The position numbers and the translations under genes were made by a program. Positions 26,127 through 33,657 of a DNA stretch of 64,000 nt are shown one piece after another. Below the pieces are notes generated by a model, which had not been told where the DNA came from, made no database searches, and saw nothing but the letters and a program-made list of their open reading frames with translations. Location of the stretch: contig DATIXJ010000031.1 of NCBI GenBank assembly GCA_035518715.1, positions 27,600-91,599 of the forward strand, written 5' to 3'. The stretch is from DATIXJ01 sp035518715 (GTDB taxonomy: Bacteria; Bacteroidota; Ignavibacteria; UBA10030; SZUA-254). The stretch's first letter is position 1. Each line of letters starts with the position of its first letter.

Positions 26127-27272
26127 ATGATTCCAGTGCTTTACCGGGCGACAAAGTACCTCGCGGTGGTCTCGGTTGTTCTTTTGGCTTATTCAACGCT
26201 CGTTGCTCAAGGGCAGAACCGGCGCGTTCCCCCGCCTGGCGGCAGTCAGGCGGACTTCTCGGACAAACCGGTGGAGGAAGTGCGAAAAAATATACAGGTT
26301 CTGAAAGGAATGCCGGCATCTCAGCTGAATACCGTGATGAACCTTATGAGCCGCTCACTCGGAGTCGAGTGTAAATTCTGTCACTATGCCGATGGATCCG
26401 GAATCCACTTTGAGAGCGACAGCCTGTTTTCCAAGCGGACGGCACGCGAAATGATCAAGCTTGTCGGCGATCTCAACGACAGGTATTTTCACGGACGACA
26501 TGAGGTTACGTGCTTTACCTGTCACCGGAATTCCACGCAGCCGATGGCGGTTCTTCCTCTCCCGCAGGTTGCCCATGACCAGCACGAAGAGCAGGAAGGC
26601 GAAGAACACGCACTGCCCAGCGCGAGCGATGTCCTTGCACGGTACGAGCGTGCTATCGGATCTGCCGATGCCATCGGCAAGATCAAGACACGCGTGATCA
26701 AAGGAACTTCGGTAAATGCTCGGGGCGAAGCGAATATTGAAATCGTGCAAAAAGCTCCCGACAAGTACGCGGTTTCCGTGACCATGAACAACGGCAACGT
26801 CAGCAGCCGCGGATTCGACGGCACGACCGGATGGATGAAAAATAATCGCGGATCACGCATTCTTCCCGCAAGCGAAGGAAAAGGGATGGAACGGGAAGCG
26901 GCAATGTTTCCGATCGAACATCTGCGCTCGATGGCGGGCGCGATGCGCATTGTCGGTGTTGATACGGCAGATGGTAAGGCCTCCTATATTGTGATCGCAC
27001 GGCCGGATGAACATACCCGTGAGCGGTACTATATCGATACGGCATCGGGACTTCTCCTGCGTCGGGTTATCATGAACGAAACCGTGCTGGGTTTTGTCCC
27101 GGAGCAGGCGGATTACAGCGACTACCGCGAAGTTGATGGTGTCAAAATTCCGTTTCTTATCAGCACATCCACCATTGAGCCCGAAGCCAGCACGGTGCGG
27201 AAGATTACATCAGTGGAACAGAACGTCCCGGTGGACGATGACAAATTTTCTCTCCCGAAAGGACAGGACTAA
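26127..27272 (+). CDS. Exported multiheme-type cytochrome c with C-terminal lipoprotein-carrier-like domain
   Basis: This 381-residue exported protein has a signal sequence (YLAVVSVVLLAYSTLVAQG). Two CxxCH haem c sites are seen: Cys82-KF-Cys85-His86 and Cys129-FT-Cys132-His133, in the context MNLMSRSLGVECKFCH and EVTCFTCHRNSTQP. This pattern resembles the photosynthetic-reaction-centre cytochrome c subunit family as it occurs in non-phototrophs. After an acidic His/Glu-rich linker (HDQHEEQEGEEH), residues about 165-380 look like an outer-membrane-lipoprotein-carrier-type beta fold. A periplasmic electron-transfer role is likely; redox partners are unknown. A Rieske-fold protein follows 66 bases later, which suggests a shared respiratory or redox function. 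Confidence 0.82.
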   Translation: MIPVLYRATKYLAVVSVVLLAYSTLVAQGQNRRVPPPGGSQADFSDKPVEEVRKNIQVLKGMPASQLNTVMNLMSRSLGVECKFCHYADGSGIHFESDSLFSKRTAREMIKLVGDLNDRYFHGRHEVTCFTCHRNSTQPMAVLPLPQVAHDQHEEQEGEEHALPSASDVLARYERAIGSADAIGKIKTRVIKGTSVNARGEANIEIVQKAPDKYAVSVTMNNGNVSSRGFDGTTGWMKNNRGSRILPASEGKGMEREAAMFPIEHLRSMAGAMRIVGVDTADGKASYIVIARPDEHTRERYYIDTASGLLLRRVIMNETVLGFVPEQADYSDYREVDGVKIPFLISTSTIEPEASTVRKITSVEQNVPVDDDKFSLPKGQD

Positions 27273-27338
27273 TTCCGTGATGAACGTTGCCGTGGCGGCA
27301 GAACTGGTCCGTCACGGCAGTCCATCCTGGAGATCGGT

Positions 27339-27818
27339 ATGAAGGAATCCGGTTTTACACGCCGGAGGTTTCTGCTGAGAACGTCGGTCCTCGCTGCATC
27401 TGCAGCATTTGGCGGAATCCTGATTCGTTCGCTCGATGGATGCAAGAGTCAGGATAACCCGACATTTCCCAACGGGGGTAATCTCCAGGCAGTCGATGCA
27501 GCCCTGGACGGGGGGAAAGCCGTCGTCACGATCGACAGCTACTCTCCGCTCGTCGGTGTCGGTTCTGCGGCCATCGTTGATTTTCCCGGCGGGTCACTCC
27601 TCCTGGCGCGTGCCTCCCAGTCCACATTCGATGCCGTGAGCGCCACCTGTACGTACCAGGCATGTATGATCAATCAATTTTCCAACCAGCTCTATACCTG
27701 CCCCTGCTGCGGATCTCAGTTCAGCATTCTCGGCGTGGTAAAGAAGGGGCCTGCGACGAGCGTTCTCCGGCAGTATCCGACAACTTTCGACGGATACCTC
27801 GTTACAATCAGCATCTGA
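27339..27818 (+). CDS. Tat-exported Rieske-fold protein with altered cluster ligands
   Basis: This 159-residue protein has a Tat signal (TRRRFLLRTSVLAASAAF) and a possible lipobox-like cysteine in SLDGCKS. The C-terminal half follows the Rieske pattern C-x-H-x-x-C ... C-x-C-H-G-S, but here the sequence reads CTYQAC (Cys104, Tyr106, Cys109) and CPCCGSQF (Cys121, Cys123, Cys124). Both histidine ligands of a Rieske [2Fe-2S] cluster are therefore replaced, by Tyr and Cys. It may bind a ferredoxin-like or different cluster, or none. The surrounding residues (GSQFSILG) remain typical, so it is clearly of this fold. It follows the cytochrome c gene and precedes an ABC transporter. Confidence 0.78.
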   Translation: MKESGFTRRRFLLRTSVLAASAAFGGILIRSLDGCKSQDNPTFPNGGNLQAVDAALDGGKAVVTIDSYSPLVGVGSAAIVDFPGGSLLLARASQSTFDAVSATCTYQACMINQFSNQLYTCPCCGSQFSILGVVKKGPATSVLRQYPTTFDGYLVTISI

Positions 27819-27908
27819 CGAAGTATTCATTTCCGGGAACTCCAATCTCCGGGAAACAAATTCCACCACCTTTCCGTATCAGAAGTATTCATTCTTCATT
27901 CTCTTCAC

Positions 27909-28760
27909 ATGCTTGAATTGCAGGATGTCACAAAACGATTCCGGAACGGTGTTACGGCCGTTTCCGGATTTTCACTGACTCTCCGGAACGGCGTGCTGGG
28001 GCTCCTCGGTCCCAACGGCGCGGGGAAAACAACGCTCATGCAGATGATCGCTACGGTGCTGACTCCGACCTCCGGGAGGATTCTCTTTCGGGGCGAAGAA
28101 ATCGGTCGTCACCCGGATGTTCTCCGTCGGCGGCTCGGCTATCTGCCCCAGGATTTCGGTGTTTACGAGAACCTTACAGCGGTGGAATTTCTCACATACT
28201 TCGCCGCGCTGAAAGGTGTGACGAACCGCGGCAAGATCAGAGAGATGCTCGAGCTGGTAAATCTCCATGGGGAGGCGAACCGTCTCGTAGGATCATTTTC
28301 CGGGGGAATGCGTCAGCGTCTTGGTATTGCCCAGGCGCTGGTCAACGATCCCGACCTTGTCATCGTGGATGAACCCACGGCGGGACTGGATCCGGAGGAA
28401 CGGGTAAGGTTCCGGAACGTGCTCTCCGAGATCGGAGCGGGAAAAATGGTCATTCTCTCCACCCATATTGTCACCGACGTCGAAGCAATTGCCACGCAGA
28501 TCGCGGTCATGCACCACGGAAAGCTGCTTCAGTGTCTGATGCCGGAACAACTTATCGCTTTGGCAAGGGGAAAAGTCTGGCAGGCGGTTCTCGAGCCGGA
28601 GGAATTCGAGACCTGCCGTTCCCGGTTCAGGATTTCAAAGGTTACAAGGGAGACCGATGGGGTACATGTCAGAATAGTTCACGAAGAACGTCCCGTGCAG
28701 GGTGGAATGCCCGTGGAGCCGGAGCTGGAAGAGGCATTCATTTCCGCAATTCATGGATAA
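27909..28760 (+). CDS. ABC transporter ATP-binding protein
   Basis: This cytoplasmic ATPase subunit of an ABC exporter has 283 residues. Walker A is LGPNGAGKTTLMQM, the Q-loop YLPQDFGVYENLT, the ABC signature FSGGMRQRLGIAQAL, Walker B LVIVDEPTAGLDPEE, and the H-loop STHIVTDVE. The C-terminal 70 residues are an accessory domain. It belongs to the DrrA/NatA-like or gliding-motility-type ATPases seen with large permeases. The following permease gene overlaps its end by eight bases, so the two form a pair. The substrate is unknown. Confidence 0.9.
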   Translation: MLELQDVTKRFRNGVTAVSGFSLTLRNGVLGLLGPNGAGKTTLMQMIATVLTPTSGRILFRGEEIGRHPDVLRRRLGYLPQDFGVYENLTAVEFLTYFAALKGVTNRGKIREMLELVNLHGEANRLVGSFSGGMRQRLGIAQALVNDPDLVIVDEPTAGLDPEERVRFRNVLSEIGAGKMVILSTHIVTDVEAIATQIAVMHHGKLLQCLMPEQLIALARGKVWQAVLEPEEFETCRSRFRISKVTRETDGVHVRIVHEERPVQGGMPVEPELEEAFISAIHG

Positions 28761-30330
28761 TTTGGTCATGGGTGAAACATTTCGGCCCATCAGAACTATT
28801 GGTTGGATGGAATTCCGCATGCGGATGCGAAGGAACACGACGGTGGCGATGCTCCTCATCGTTGGGGCGATCGTCTACCTGATCATTCCCGATCTATCCA
28901 CTGGCCGCTCACTTCTCCATATCGGAAGGGGGAGGGCATTCTACAATTCCGCGGCAGTGGCTCTCGGATCGGCGATTTTCTGCAGCGCCCTGATTAGTCT
29001 GCTGGGATTCTACGTCTGCAGCAGTTCTGTACGCCGCGATCTCCTGAGCAGGACGGGATTCATCATCAGCTCGACACCAGTTCTCAACCGGGATTATATT
29101 CTCGGGAAATTCTCCGGGAACTTTTTCTATCTCGTTGTCATCGTTCTGACGTCACTTGCGAGTGCCATGGTGATGTTTCTGATCAGAGGCGAGACAACAC
29201 TGGAACCGTCGGTTTTTCTCGTCACGTATGCATGGCTTGTGATTCCGTCGGCCGTCTTCACGTCGGCAGCGGCAATTTGCTTTGAGGCGGTACCGTTTCT
29301 TTCAGGACGTGTCGGAGACGTTCTGTACTTTCTGTTCTGGGGCGTTGTCATAAGTATCCCGGCAATGTCCCTCCCGACGCGTACCGGGTTCGAATGGACC
29401 GACTGCCTCGACATTCTCGGCCTCGGGCCGCTCGTTTCACATCTCCAGGCACAATATAAGACGACATCAATTTCCATCGGGTCTTCAGAATTCGATCCGC
29501 GGGTTCCTCCGGTGGTGTTCAACGGGATACGATGGATATTTGTGGATGCCGCCGCCCGGATCTGTACTCTCGTTCTGCCCGCTCTCCTTCTGGTGGCGGC
29601 AACATTCGGGTTTCATCGGTTCAATCCAACACGAGTTGCCTCATCACTTCGATCATCGAAATCGGGTATTTGGAGCCGGCTGAACGCTCTGCTCAAACCG
29701 GCAACGCGGATTTCCGGGACACTGATGGGAAGGGGAAATTCATTCCCGGCAGTGATTCTCAGCGATGCCGCCCTGACAGTCACACTCTCGCCACTCTTCG
29801 GCATCGCGGCAATTGTGGTGATTGTCCTTTCTCTCACCCTGGCGACTCAGGAAGTTCAATCGACCATTCTGCCGCTCATTGTGGTGATCCTTGTGATGAT
29901 GCTCGCGGACATCTCCGCACGGGATGAAGCATCCGGGATGCAGGAACTTCTTTCTACCGCACCGCGGATCAGGAGAAACTATACGTTCTGGAAATTCGGA
30001 TCCGCACTTCTGCTTACACTCTGTCTGATAGCCGGACCGATTTTCCGTCTGTTTACTGAACCGCACATTGCGATTTCCATGATAACCGGCGGGATTCTCC
30101 TTGCCGGGTCTGCAGTTTCGTTCGGGATCCTCACAAGAAGCGGCAAGCTCTTCGTCGCAGTCTTCCTCCTTCTTCTCTACATCGGCCTCAACGCCCGCGA
30201 AGTCGCACTTTTCGATTTCATCGGGATCAGCGGCAGAGCGAATCCCAGCATACAGTCTGGATATACCGCGCTTTCAGCTCTGCTGTTGTTCGCAGCAGGA
30301 TTGAAGCAACGACGAAAAGCATCATCCTGA
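28753..30330 (+). CDS. ABC transporter permease
   Basis: This 525-residue integral membrane protein has about ten to twelve hydrophobic segments, for example TVAMLLIVGAIVYLIIPDL and VAVFLLLLYIGLNAREVAL near the ends. It resembles the ABC-2-like permeases that pair with NatA-type ATPases and often sit next to redox or multicopper proteins. The ATG at 28753 overlaps the ATPase gene; the frame extends to 28702 but only inside that gene. A charged, soluble loop (HRFNPTRVASSLRSSKSG) separates the two membrane halves. The substrate is not recognisable. The nearby cytochrome c and Rieske-fold genes suggest, without proof, a role in assembling or exporting a redox component. Confidence 0.8.
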   Translation: MDNLVMGETFRPIRTIGWMEFRMRMRRNTTVAMLLIVGAIVYLIIPDLSTGRSLLHIGRGRAFYNSAAVALGSAIFCSALISLLGFYVCSSSVRRDLLSRTGFIISSTPVLNRDYILGKFSGNFFYLVVIVLTSLASAMVMFLIRGETTLEPSVFLVTYAWLVIPSAVFTSAAAICFEAVPFLSGRVGDVLYFLFWGVVISIPAMSLPTRTGFEWTDCLDILGLGPLVSHLQAQYKTTSISIGSSEFDPRVPPVVFNGIRWIFVDAAARICTLVLPALLLVAATFGFHRFNPTRVASSLRSSKSGIWSRLNALLKPATRISGTLMGRGNSFPAVILSDAALTVTLSPLFGIAAIVVIVLSLTLATQEVQSTILPLIVVILVMMLADISARDEASGMQELLSTAPRIRRNYTFWKFGSALLLTLCLIAGPIFRLFTEPHIAISMITGGILLAGSAVSFGILTRSGKLFVAVFLLLLYIGLNAREVALFDFIGISGRANPSIQSGYTALSALLLFAAGLKQRRKASS

Positions 30331-30361
30331 TAACACTTACAACTGGGTTGTCCCGTCGGGA

Positions 30362-30384
30362 GTTTGGGTCCAAAACACCCAAAC
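30362..30384 (+). terminator. Hairpin between the ABC permease and lipoprotein genes
   Basis: GTTTGGGT at 30362-30369 pairs perfectly with ACCCAAAC at 30377-30384 around a seven-base loop. No T-run follows, so it is at best a weak terminator. The remaining bases of this 175-base gap (30331-30505) are C- and A-rich and show no gene. Confidence 0.35.
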
Positions 30385-30505
30385 CCTCAATCAAATCGCA
30401 TTAAACCCAGCCCCCAAAAACCCGTCTAATCATCATACCCGTTGCTGTAGCAGCTCTGTTGCCACGTTATCGACGGATCACGACTGTTTTGTCATTGGGA
30501 CACGC

Positions 30506-31354
30506 ATGATTACACGATCAGTTCTCTGCATCCTCAGTATCACCATCCTACCGATCATCATATCCGGCTGCGGAAGTACTCCCGAGCTTCAGAGCTCATG
30601 GAACAGGAATGAGATTGTCGTTGATGGCAACGGCTCTGACTGGAAATCGAATACCTATTACCTCAACGAACAGCACGTGACGGTTGGCATCAGGAACGAT
30701 GACAGCGACCTCTATGTCTGTTTGATGTCCGAAGAATCTCAGTTCCGCAGGCAGCTCATGGGGCTCGGCTTCACCATCTGGTTCCAGGCCGATGGTTCGG
30801 ATAACAAATTGGGTATTCACTATCCGATCGGATTTGCCGCTCAGGGAAGAAGCGGGCAGCCGCCTGCGGGTGATGAAAATCAGCCGGAAGGTCCTGATGA
30901 GATGATGCAATCCGCTCTTCAGCAGCTCGAAGTTCTCGGCCCCGGCAAAGACGACCGACAGGAGTTTTCCACGCTCCAGCGGATTCCCGGCATAACCGCA
31001 AAGGTCGGGGTGGGTCAGGGAAATGTCGTGTATGAACTGAAAGTTGCTCTTCACAAGTCGACGGATTCCCCGTATGCGATTGGCGCTGAGAAAGATAAAA
31101 TAAAGCTCTCTATGGAGAGCGGAGTTCCCGGTGAACGAAGATCGGGAGGAGGATATGAGCGCGGGGGGAATGAGGGTGGCGAACCTCCGGAAGGCGGTGG
31201 TGGAGGCGGTGGCTTCCGTGGTGGAGGGCGTCGCGGCGGTGGCATGGGCCGTGGCGGCGGGGGAAGATCCCAGGGAAGCGAACGTCCCCAGCAGTTCAAG
31301 TTCGAAGCAACTATTCGTCTCGCAACATCGTCGACGGCTTCCGAAATCAAATAA
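30506..31354 (+). CDS. Lipoprotein with CBM9/DOMON-like domain and Gly-rich segment
   Basis: This 282-residue lipoprotein has lipobox IISGC after a hydrophobic N terminus. The sequence EIVVDGNGSDWKSNTYY starts a beta-sandwich typical of CBM9/DOMON-like (sugar- or haem-binding) domains, continuing to about residue 205. Residues about 208-258 are a Gly/Arg-rich low-complexity stretch (blocks such as GGGGGGGFRGGGRRGGG), followed by a short C terminus. No catalytic motif is visible. The Gly-rich block resembles the one in the TonB-type barrel at 42809-45670. The function is unknown; surface binding of a ligand is a reasonable guess. Confidence 0.7.
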   Translation: MITRSVLCILSITILPIIISGCGSTPELQSSWNRNEIVVDGNGSDWKSNTYYLNEQHVTVGIRNDDSDLYVCLMSEESQFRRQLMGLGFTIWFQADGSDNKLGIHYPIGFAAQGRSGQPPAGDENQPEGPDEMMQSALQQLEVLGPGKDDRQEFSTLQRIPGITAKVGVGQGNVVYELKVALHKSTDSPYAIGAEKDKIKLSMESGVPGERRSGGGYERGGNEGGEPPEGGGGGGGFRGGGRRGGGMGRGGGGRSQGSERPQQFKFEATIRLATSSTASEIK

Positions 31355-31396
31355 TGTGAGAGCGATGATACAGTGCAGATGGTCCGCGAGCATCGG

Positions 31397-32596
31397 ATGA
31401 ATGTTCTCTTTGTAAACTCCAATCGGGAATGGGGCGGAGGCGAGGTCTGGCTCACCGCTATCGCAGGAGGACTGTCAGATCGCGGGCACAATATTACCGT
31501 CGTCTGTCGCCCCGGATCGGCATTGTACCGGCGACTCGAGGGGAAAGATCACGCAGTGATCCCGCTTCGATTATCCGGTGATTTCAATCCTGCCACGATG
31601 TATCGTCTGTATCGTCTCCTCCATGATCATGAGATCGATCTCGTCTGTGTCCACACTGAAAAGGAACTTCGCATAGCCGGAACGGCGGGAGCTTTTGCGC
31701 GCGTTCCCGTTGTCGTGAGCCAGGATGTTGATGTTGCGGTGAAGGATTCATTTCTCAACCGTCTATATTATGGGAAAGTCGCTGAAGCAGTGATGGTCAA
31801 CTCGCATGCAACCCGCAATACACTCTTATCGGCAGCTCCATGGCTGCAGACCAGGCGCATTCACGTCGTCTGGAAAGGGCTCGATCTTCCTGTCTATGAA
31901 TCGGCCGAGAGATCGGCGATACGCCAAAAGCTCGGTATTGCGGATGAGGATTGTGTCGCTGGATTTACCGGCCGGCTTGATGAGCAGAAGGGAATCCCGA
32001 CGCTTCTCGATGCAGCCCGGCTTGCCGTAACGGCCAATCCCCGGCTCCGGCTGCTCATTGCCGGAGAGGGGAATCTTCATGAGTTCATACGGAGTTTTAT
32101 CGAACAGCATGCGCTCGAACGCAACATCTTCATGACAGGATTTGTGGAAAATATTCCCTCCTTCCTGAAGGCCGTGGACTTCGTGGTGGTTCCTTCATAT
32201 TGGGAAGGATTCTGCTATTCGGCTCTTGAAGCAATGGCCGCAGGGAAAATGGTTATTGGATCGAATACCAGCAGTATTCCCGAACTCGTTGTCCACAACA
32301 GCACCGGGATTCTTGTCCCTCCGCGGTCTGCGGAAGATCTGGCGGGGGCAATGATCTCGGCCTCCTTGGAATCTGAACTTCGTCAGGAAATGGGACTTCA
32401 GGGGCGCAGTCGCGCACAACGATTGTTCCCCCTGCACCTCATGTATGACAGAACCGAGGAATTTTTCTTTGCCGCTCTTGCCAAATTCTCCCATCGCGAG
32501 CGTCGAACACGAACCGGTAATTCAAAAAGTACACCATACGAATCGATCCCGCTGCCGGAAATGGTCAAAAATGACCGGCTTCATATCACCCCGTAA
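31397..32596 (+). CDS. Glycosyltransferase family 4
   Basis: This 399-residue GT-B glycosyltransferase has the N-terminal segment MNVLFVNSNREWGGGEVW with the glycine loop that binds the acceptor or phosphate. The C-terminal donor-binding half contains VAGFTGRLDEQKGIPTLLDA, LLIAGEGNLHEF and the E-x7-E motif in VPSYWEGFCYSALEAMAAGK. It uses a nucleotide sugar, probably for lipopolysaccharide or another surface glycan. The start at 31397 gives the standard N terminus; the frame upstream to 31373 is not needed. It is followed by a likely terminator and is the last gene before the kdp operon. Donor and acceptor are unknown. Confidence 0.87.
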   Translation: MNVLFVNSNREWGGGEVWLTAIAGGLSDRGHNITVVCRPGSALYRRLEGKDHAVIPLRLSGDFNPATMYRLYRLLHDHEIDLVCVHTEKELRIAGTAGAFARVPVVVSQDVDVAVKDSFLNRLYYGKVAEAVMVNSHATRNTLLSAAPWLQTRRIHVVWKGLDLPVYESAERSAIRQKLGIADEDCVAGFTGRLDEQKGIPTLLDAARLAVTANPRLRLLIAGEGNLHEFIRSFIEQHALERNIFMTGFVENIPSFLKAVDFVVVPSYWEGFCYSALEAMAAGKMVIGSNTSSIPELVVHNSTGILVPPRSAEDLAGAMISASLESELRQEMGLQGRSRAQRLFPLHLMYDRTEEFFFAALAKFSHRERRTRTGNSKSTPYESIPLPEMVKNDRLHITP

Positions 32597-32612
32597 TACC
32601 CTCCGCTGAATC

Positions 32613-32635
32613 GCCGAAGTGATTCGGCTTTCCGT
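32613..32635 (+). terminator. Likely intrinsic terminator after the GT4 gene
   Basis: GCCGAA (32613-32618), a GTGA tetraloop and TTCGGC (32623-32628) form a perfect 6-bp GC-rich hairpin followed by a short T-rich run (TTTCCGTT). It lies 17 bases after the GT4 stop, in the 274-base gap before kdpC. Confidence 0.55.
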
Positions 32636-32770
32636 TGCTCTTCATCACAACCTCAACTCAAGCTCGTTCTCCGTTCATCGTCAAAACTCGCAAAGCACTA
32701 CTCATTAGCCCCATCAATTCTTCTTTATAAGAATTTTATATCTCCTGCCGCTCTTTTAATGGTTTGTTGA

Positions 32771-32801
32771 TTGTTTCCCGCCTTCTAATCGTTCATATTT
32801 G
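32771..32801 (+). promoter_or_regulatory. Bacteroidota-type promoter candidate for the kdp operon
   Basis: TTG at 32771-32773, a 20-base spacer and CATATTTG at 32794-32801, one mismatch from TAnnTTTG. It lies 69 bases before the kdpC ATG. The gap shows no c-di-AMP riboswitch core that I can recognise. KdpE would be the expected activator, but no operator is evident by eye. Confidence 0.4.
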
Positions 32802-32870
32802 CACAGCTTCGAAACGATAAAGAACCGAGTTTGCAGGTTGCAAACGCGCTTTCAGGAAGAGGATCGAGAG

Positions 32871-33461
32871 ATGCTGCTGAATCAAATTCGAATTTCAATA
32901 CTCATGGTGATTGTGTTCACCATTCTCACGGGGATTCTGTATCCGGTGGCGGTGACCGGAATTTCCCATCTCATGTTTCCTTCGAAATCCGAAGGGAGCA
33001 TGATCAAAGACCATGAGAAGGTTCTCGGGTCAGAGTTGATCGGTCAGCCCTTCAGTGATCCGAAATATTTCTGGAGCCGTCTCTCTGCAACTTCACCGTA
33101 TCCGTACAATGCTGCCGCATCAACCGGATCGAACTACGGTCCATTGAACCCGGCGCTGCTCGATGCCGTTAAGGGAAGGATAAAAGATTTGAAATCCGCG
33201 GATTCCGAAAACACACATCCCATTCCCGTAGATCTCGTTACAGCATCCGGAAGCGGGCTCGATCCGCACATCAGCATCGCCGCGGCCCTCTATCAGCTGC
33301 CGCGTGTGGCGAAAGCCAGAAATATGAAGGAAGATCAGGTTCGTGCACTGGTTGAAAAATTTACCGAAGGCCGACAGCTGGGATTCCTTGGCGAGCCGCG
33401 GGTTAATGTATTAGAGCTCAATCTCGCACTCGACGGACATATCGACATTACGGAGAACTGA
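32871..33461 (+). CDS. kdpC: Potassium-transporting ATPase subunit C
   Basis: KdpC is the single-pass periplasmic subunit of the high-affinity KdpFABC potassium pump. This 196-residue copy has an N-terminal transmembrane helix (ILMVIVFTILTGILYPVAV) and the family segments GSELIGQPFSDPKYFWSRLSA, YNAAASTGSNYGP, DLVTASGSGLDPHIS and a C-terminal FLGEPRVNVLELN. The ATG at 32871 is chosen because upstream in-frame codons from 32799 are not KdpC-like. It is the first gene here, whereas the usual order is kdpFABC. Its stop overlaps the next small ORF as TGATG. Confidence 0.93.
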   Translation: MLLNQIRISILMVIVFTILTGILYPVAVTGISHLMFPSKSEGSMIKDHEKVLGSELIGQPFSDPKYFWSRLSATSPYPYNAAASTGSNYGPLNPALLDAVKGRIKDLKSADSENTHPIPVDLVTASGSGLDPHISIAAALYQLPRVAKARNMKEDQVRALVEKFTEGRQLGFLGEPRVNVLELNLALDGHIDITEN

Positions 33462-33568
33462 TGGACGCTCTCTACATAGGAATTACGGTGGTGTTCTTCC
33501 TGCTCAGCTGGGGGCTTATGAAAGGATGTGAAGTTCTCGGCAAAGACAAAAGGGGGGAGAAGTCATGA
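33461..33568 (+). CDS. Small single-pass membrane protein inside the kdp operon
   Basis: This 35-residue ORF starts at the ATG overlapping the kdpC stop and ends overlapping the kdpF ATG (ATGA). The protein (MDALYIGITVVFFLLSWGLM at its start) has one hydrophobic helix and a basic tail with KGCEVLGKDKRGEKS. The tight coupling on both sides strongly supports translation. I recall similar unnamed small proteins next to kdpF in other bacteria, but cannot check. It may be an extra small subunit or assembly factor of the Kdp pump. Confidence 0.65.
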   Translation: MDALYIGITVVFFLLSWGLMKGCEVLGKDKRGEKS

Positions 33569-33657
33569 GCTGGCTCTATATCATCTCAGGTCTGATCGCT
33601 GCCGGTCTCCTCATCTATCTTTTTGTGGCGCTGTTGCGGCCGGAGAAATTTGAATGA
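33565..33657 (+). CDS. kdpF: Potassium-transporting ATPase subunit F
   Basis: This 30-residue protein, MSWLYIISGLIAAGLLIYLF followed by VALLRPEKFE, is a textbook KdpF: one transmembrane helix ending in the conserved LLRPEKF segment. KdpF stabilises the KdpABC complex in the membrane. It overlaps both neighbours as ATGA, with the stop shared with the kdpA start. It is easily missed by gene finders because of its size. Confidence 0.9.
   Translation: MSWLYIISGLIAAGLLIYLFVALLRPEKFE

Noticed and set aside
27820..27893. 12-base direct repeat GAAGTATTCATT at 27820-27831 and 27882-27893
   Set aside because: Only two copies 62 bases apart in a short gap; probably chance or a minor duplication with no evident role.
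32597..32870. c-di-AMP (ydaO) riboswitch before the kdp operon
   Set aside because: No conserved core sequence was recognised; only a simple terminator hairpin and a promoter-like sequence are seen.
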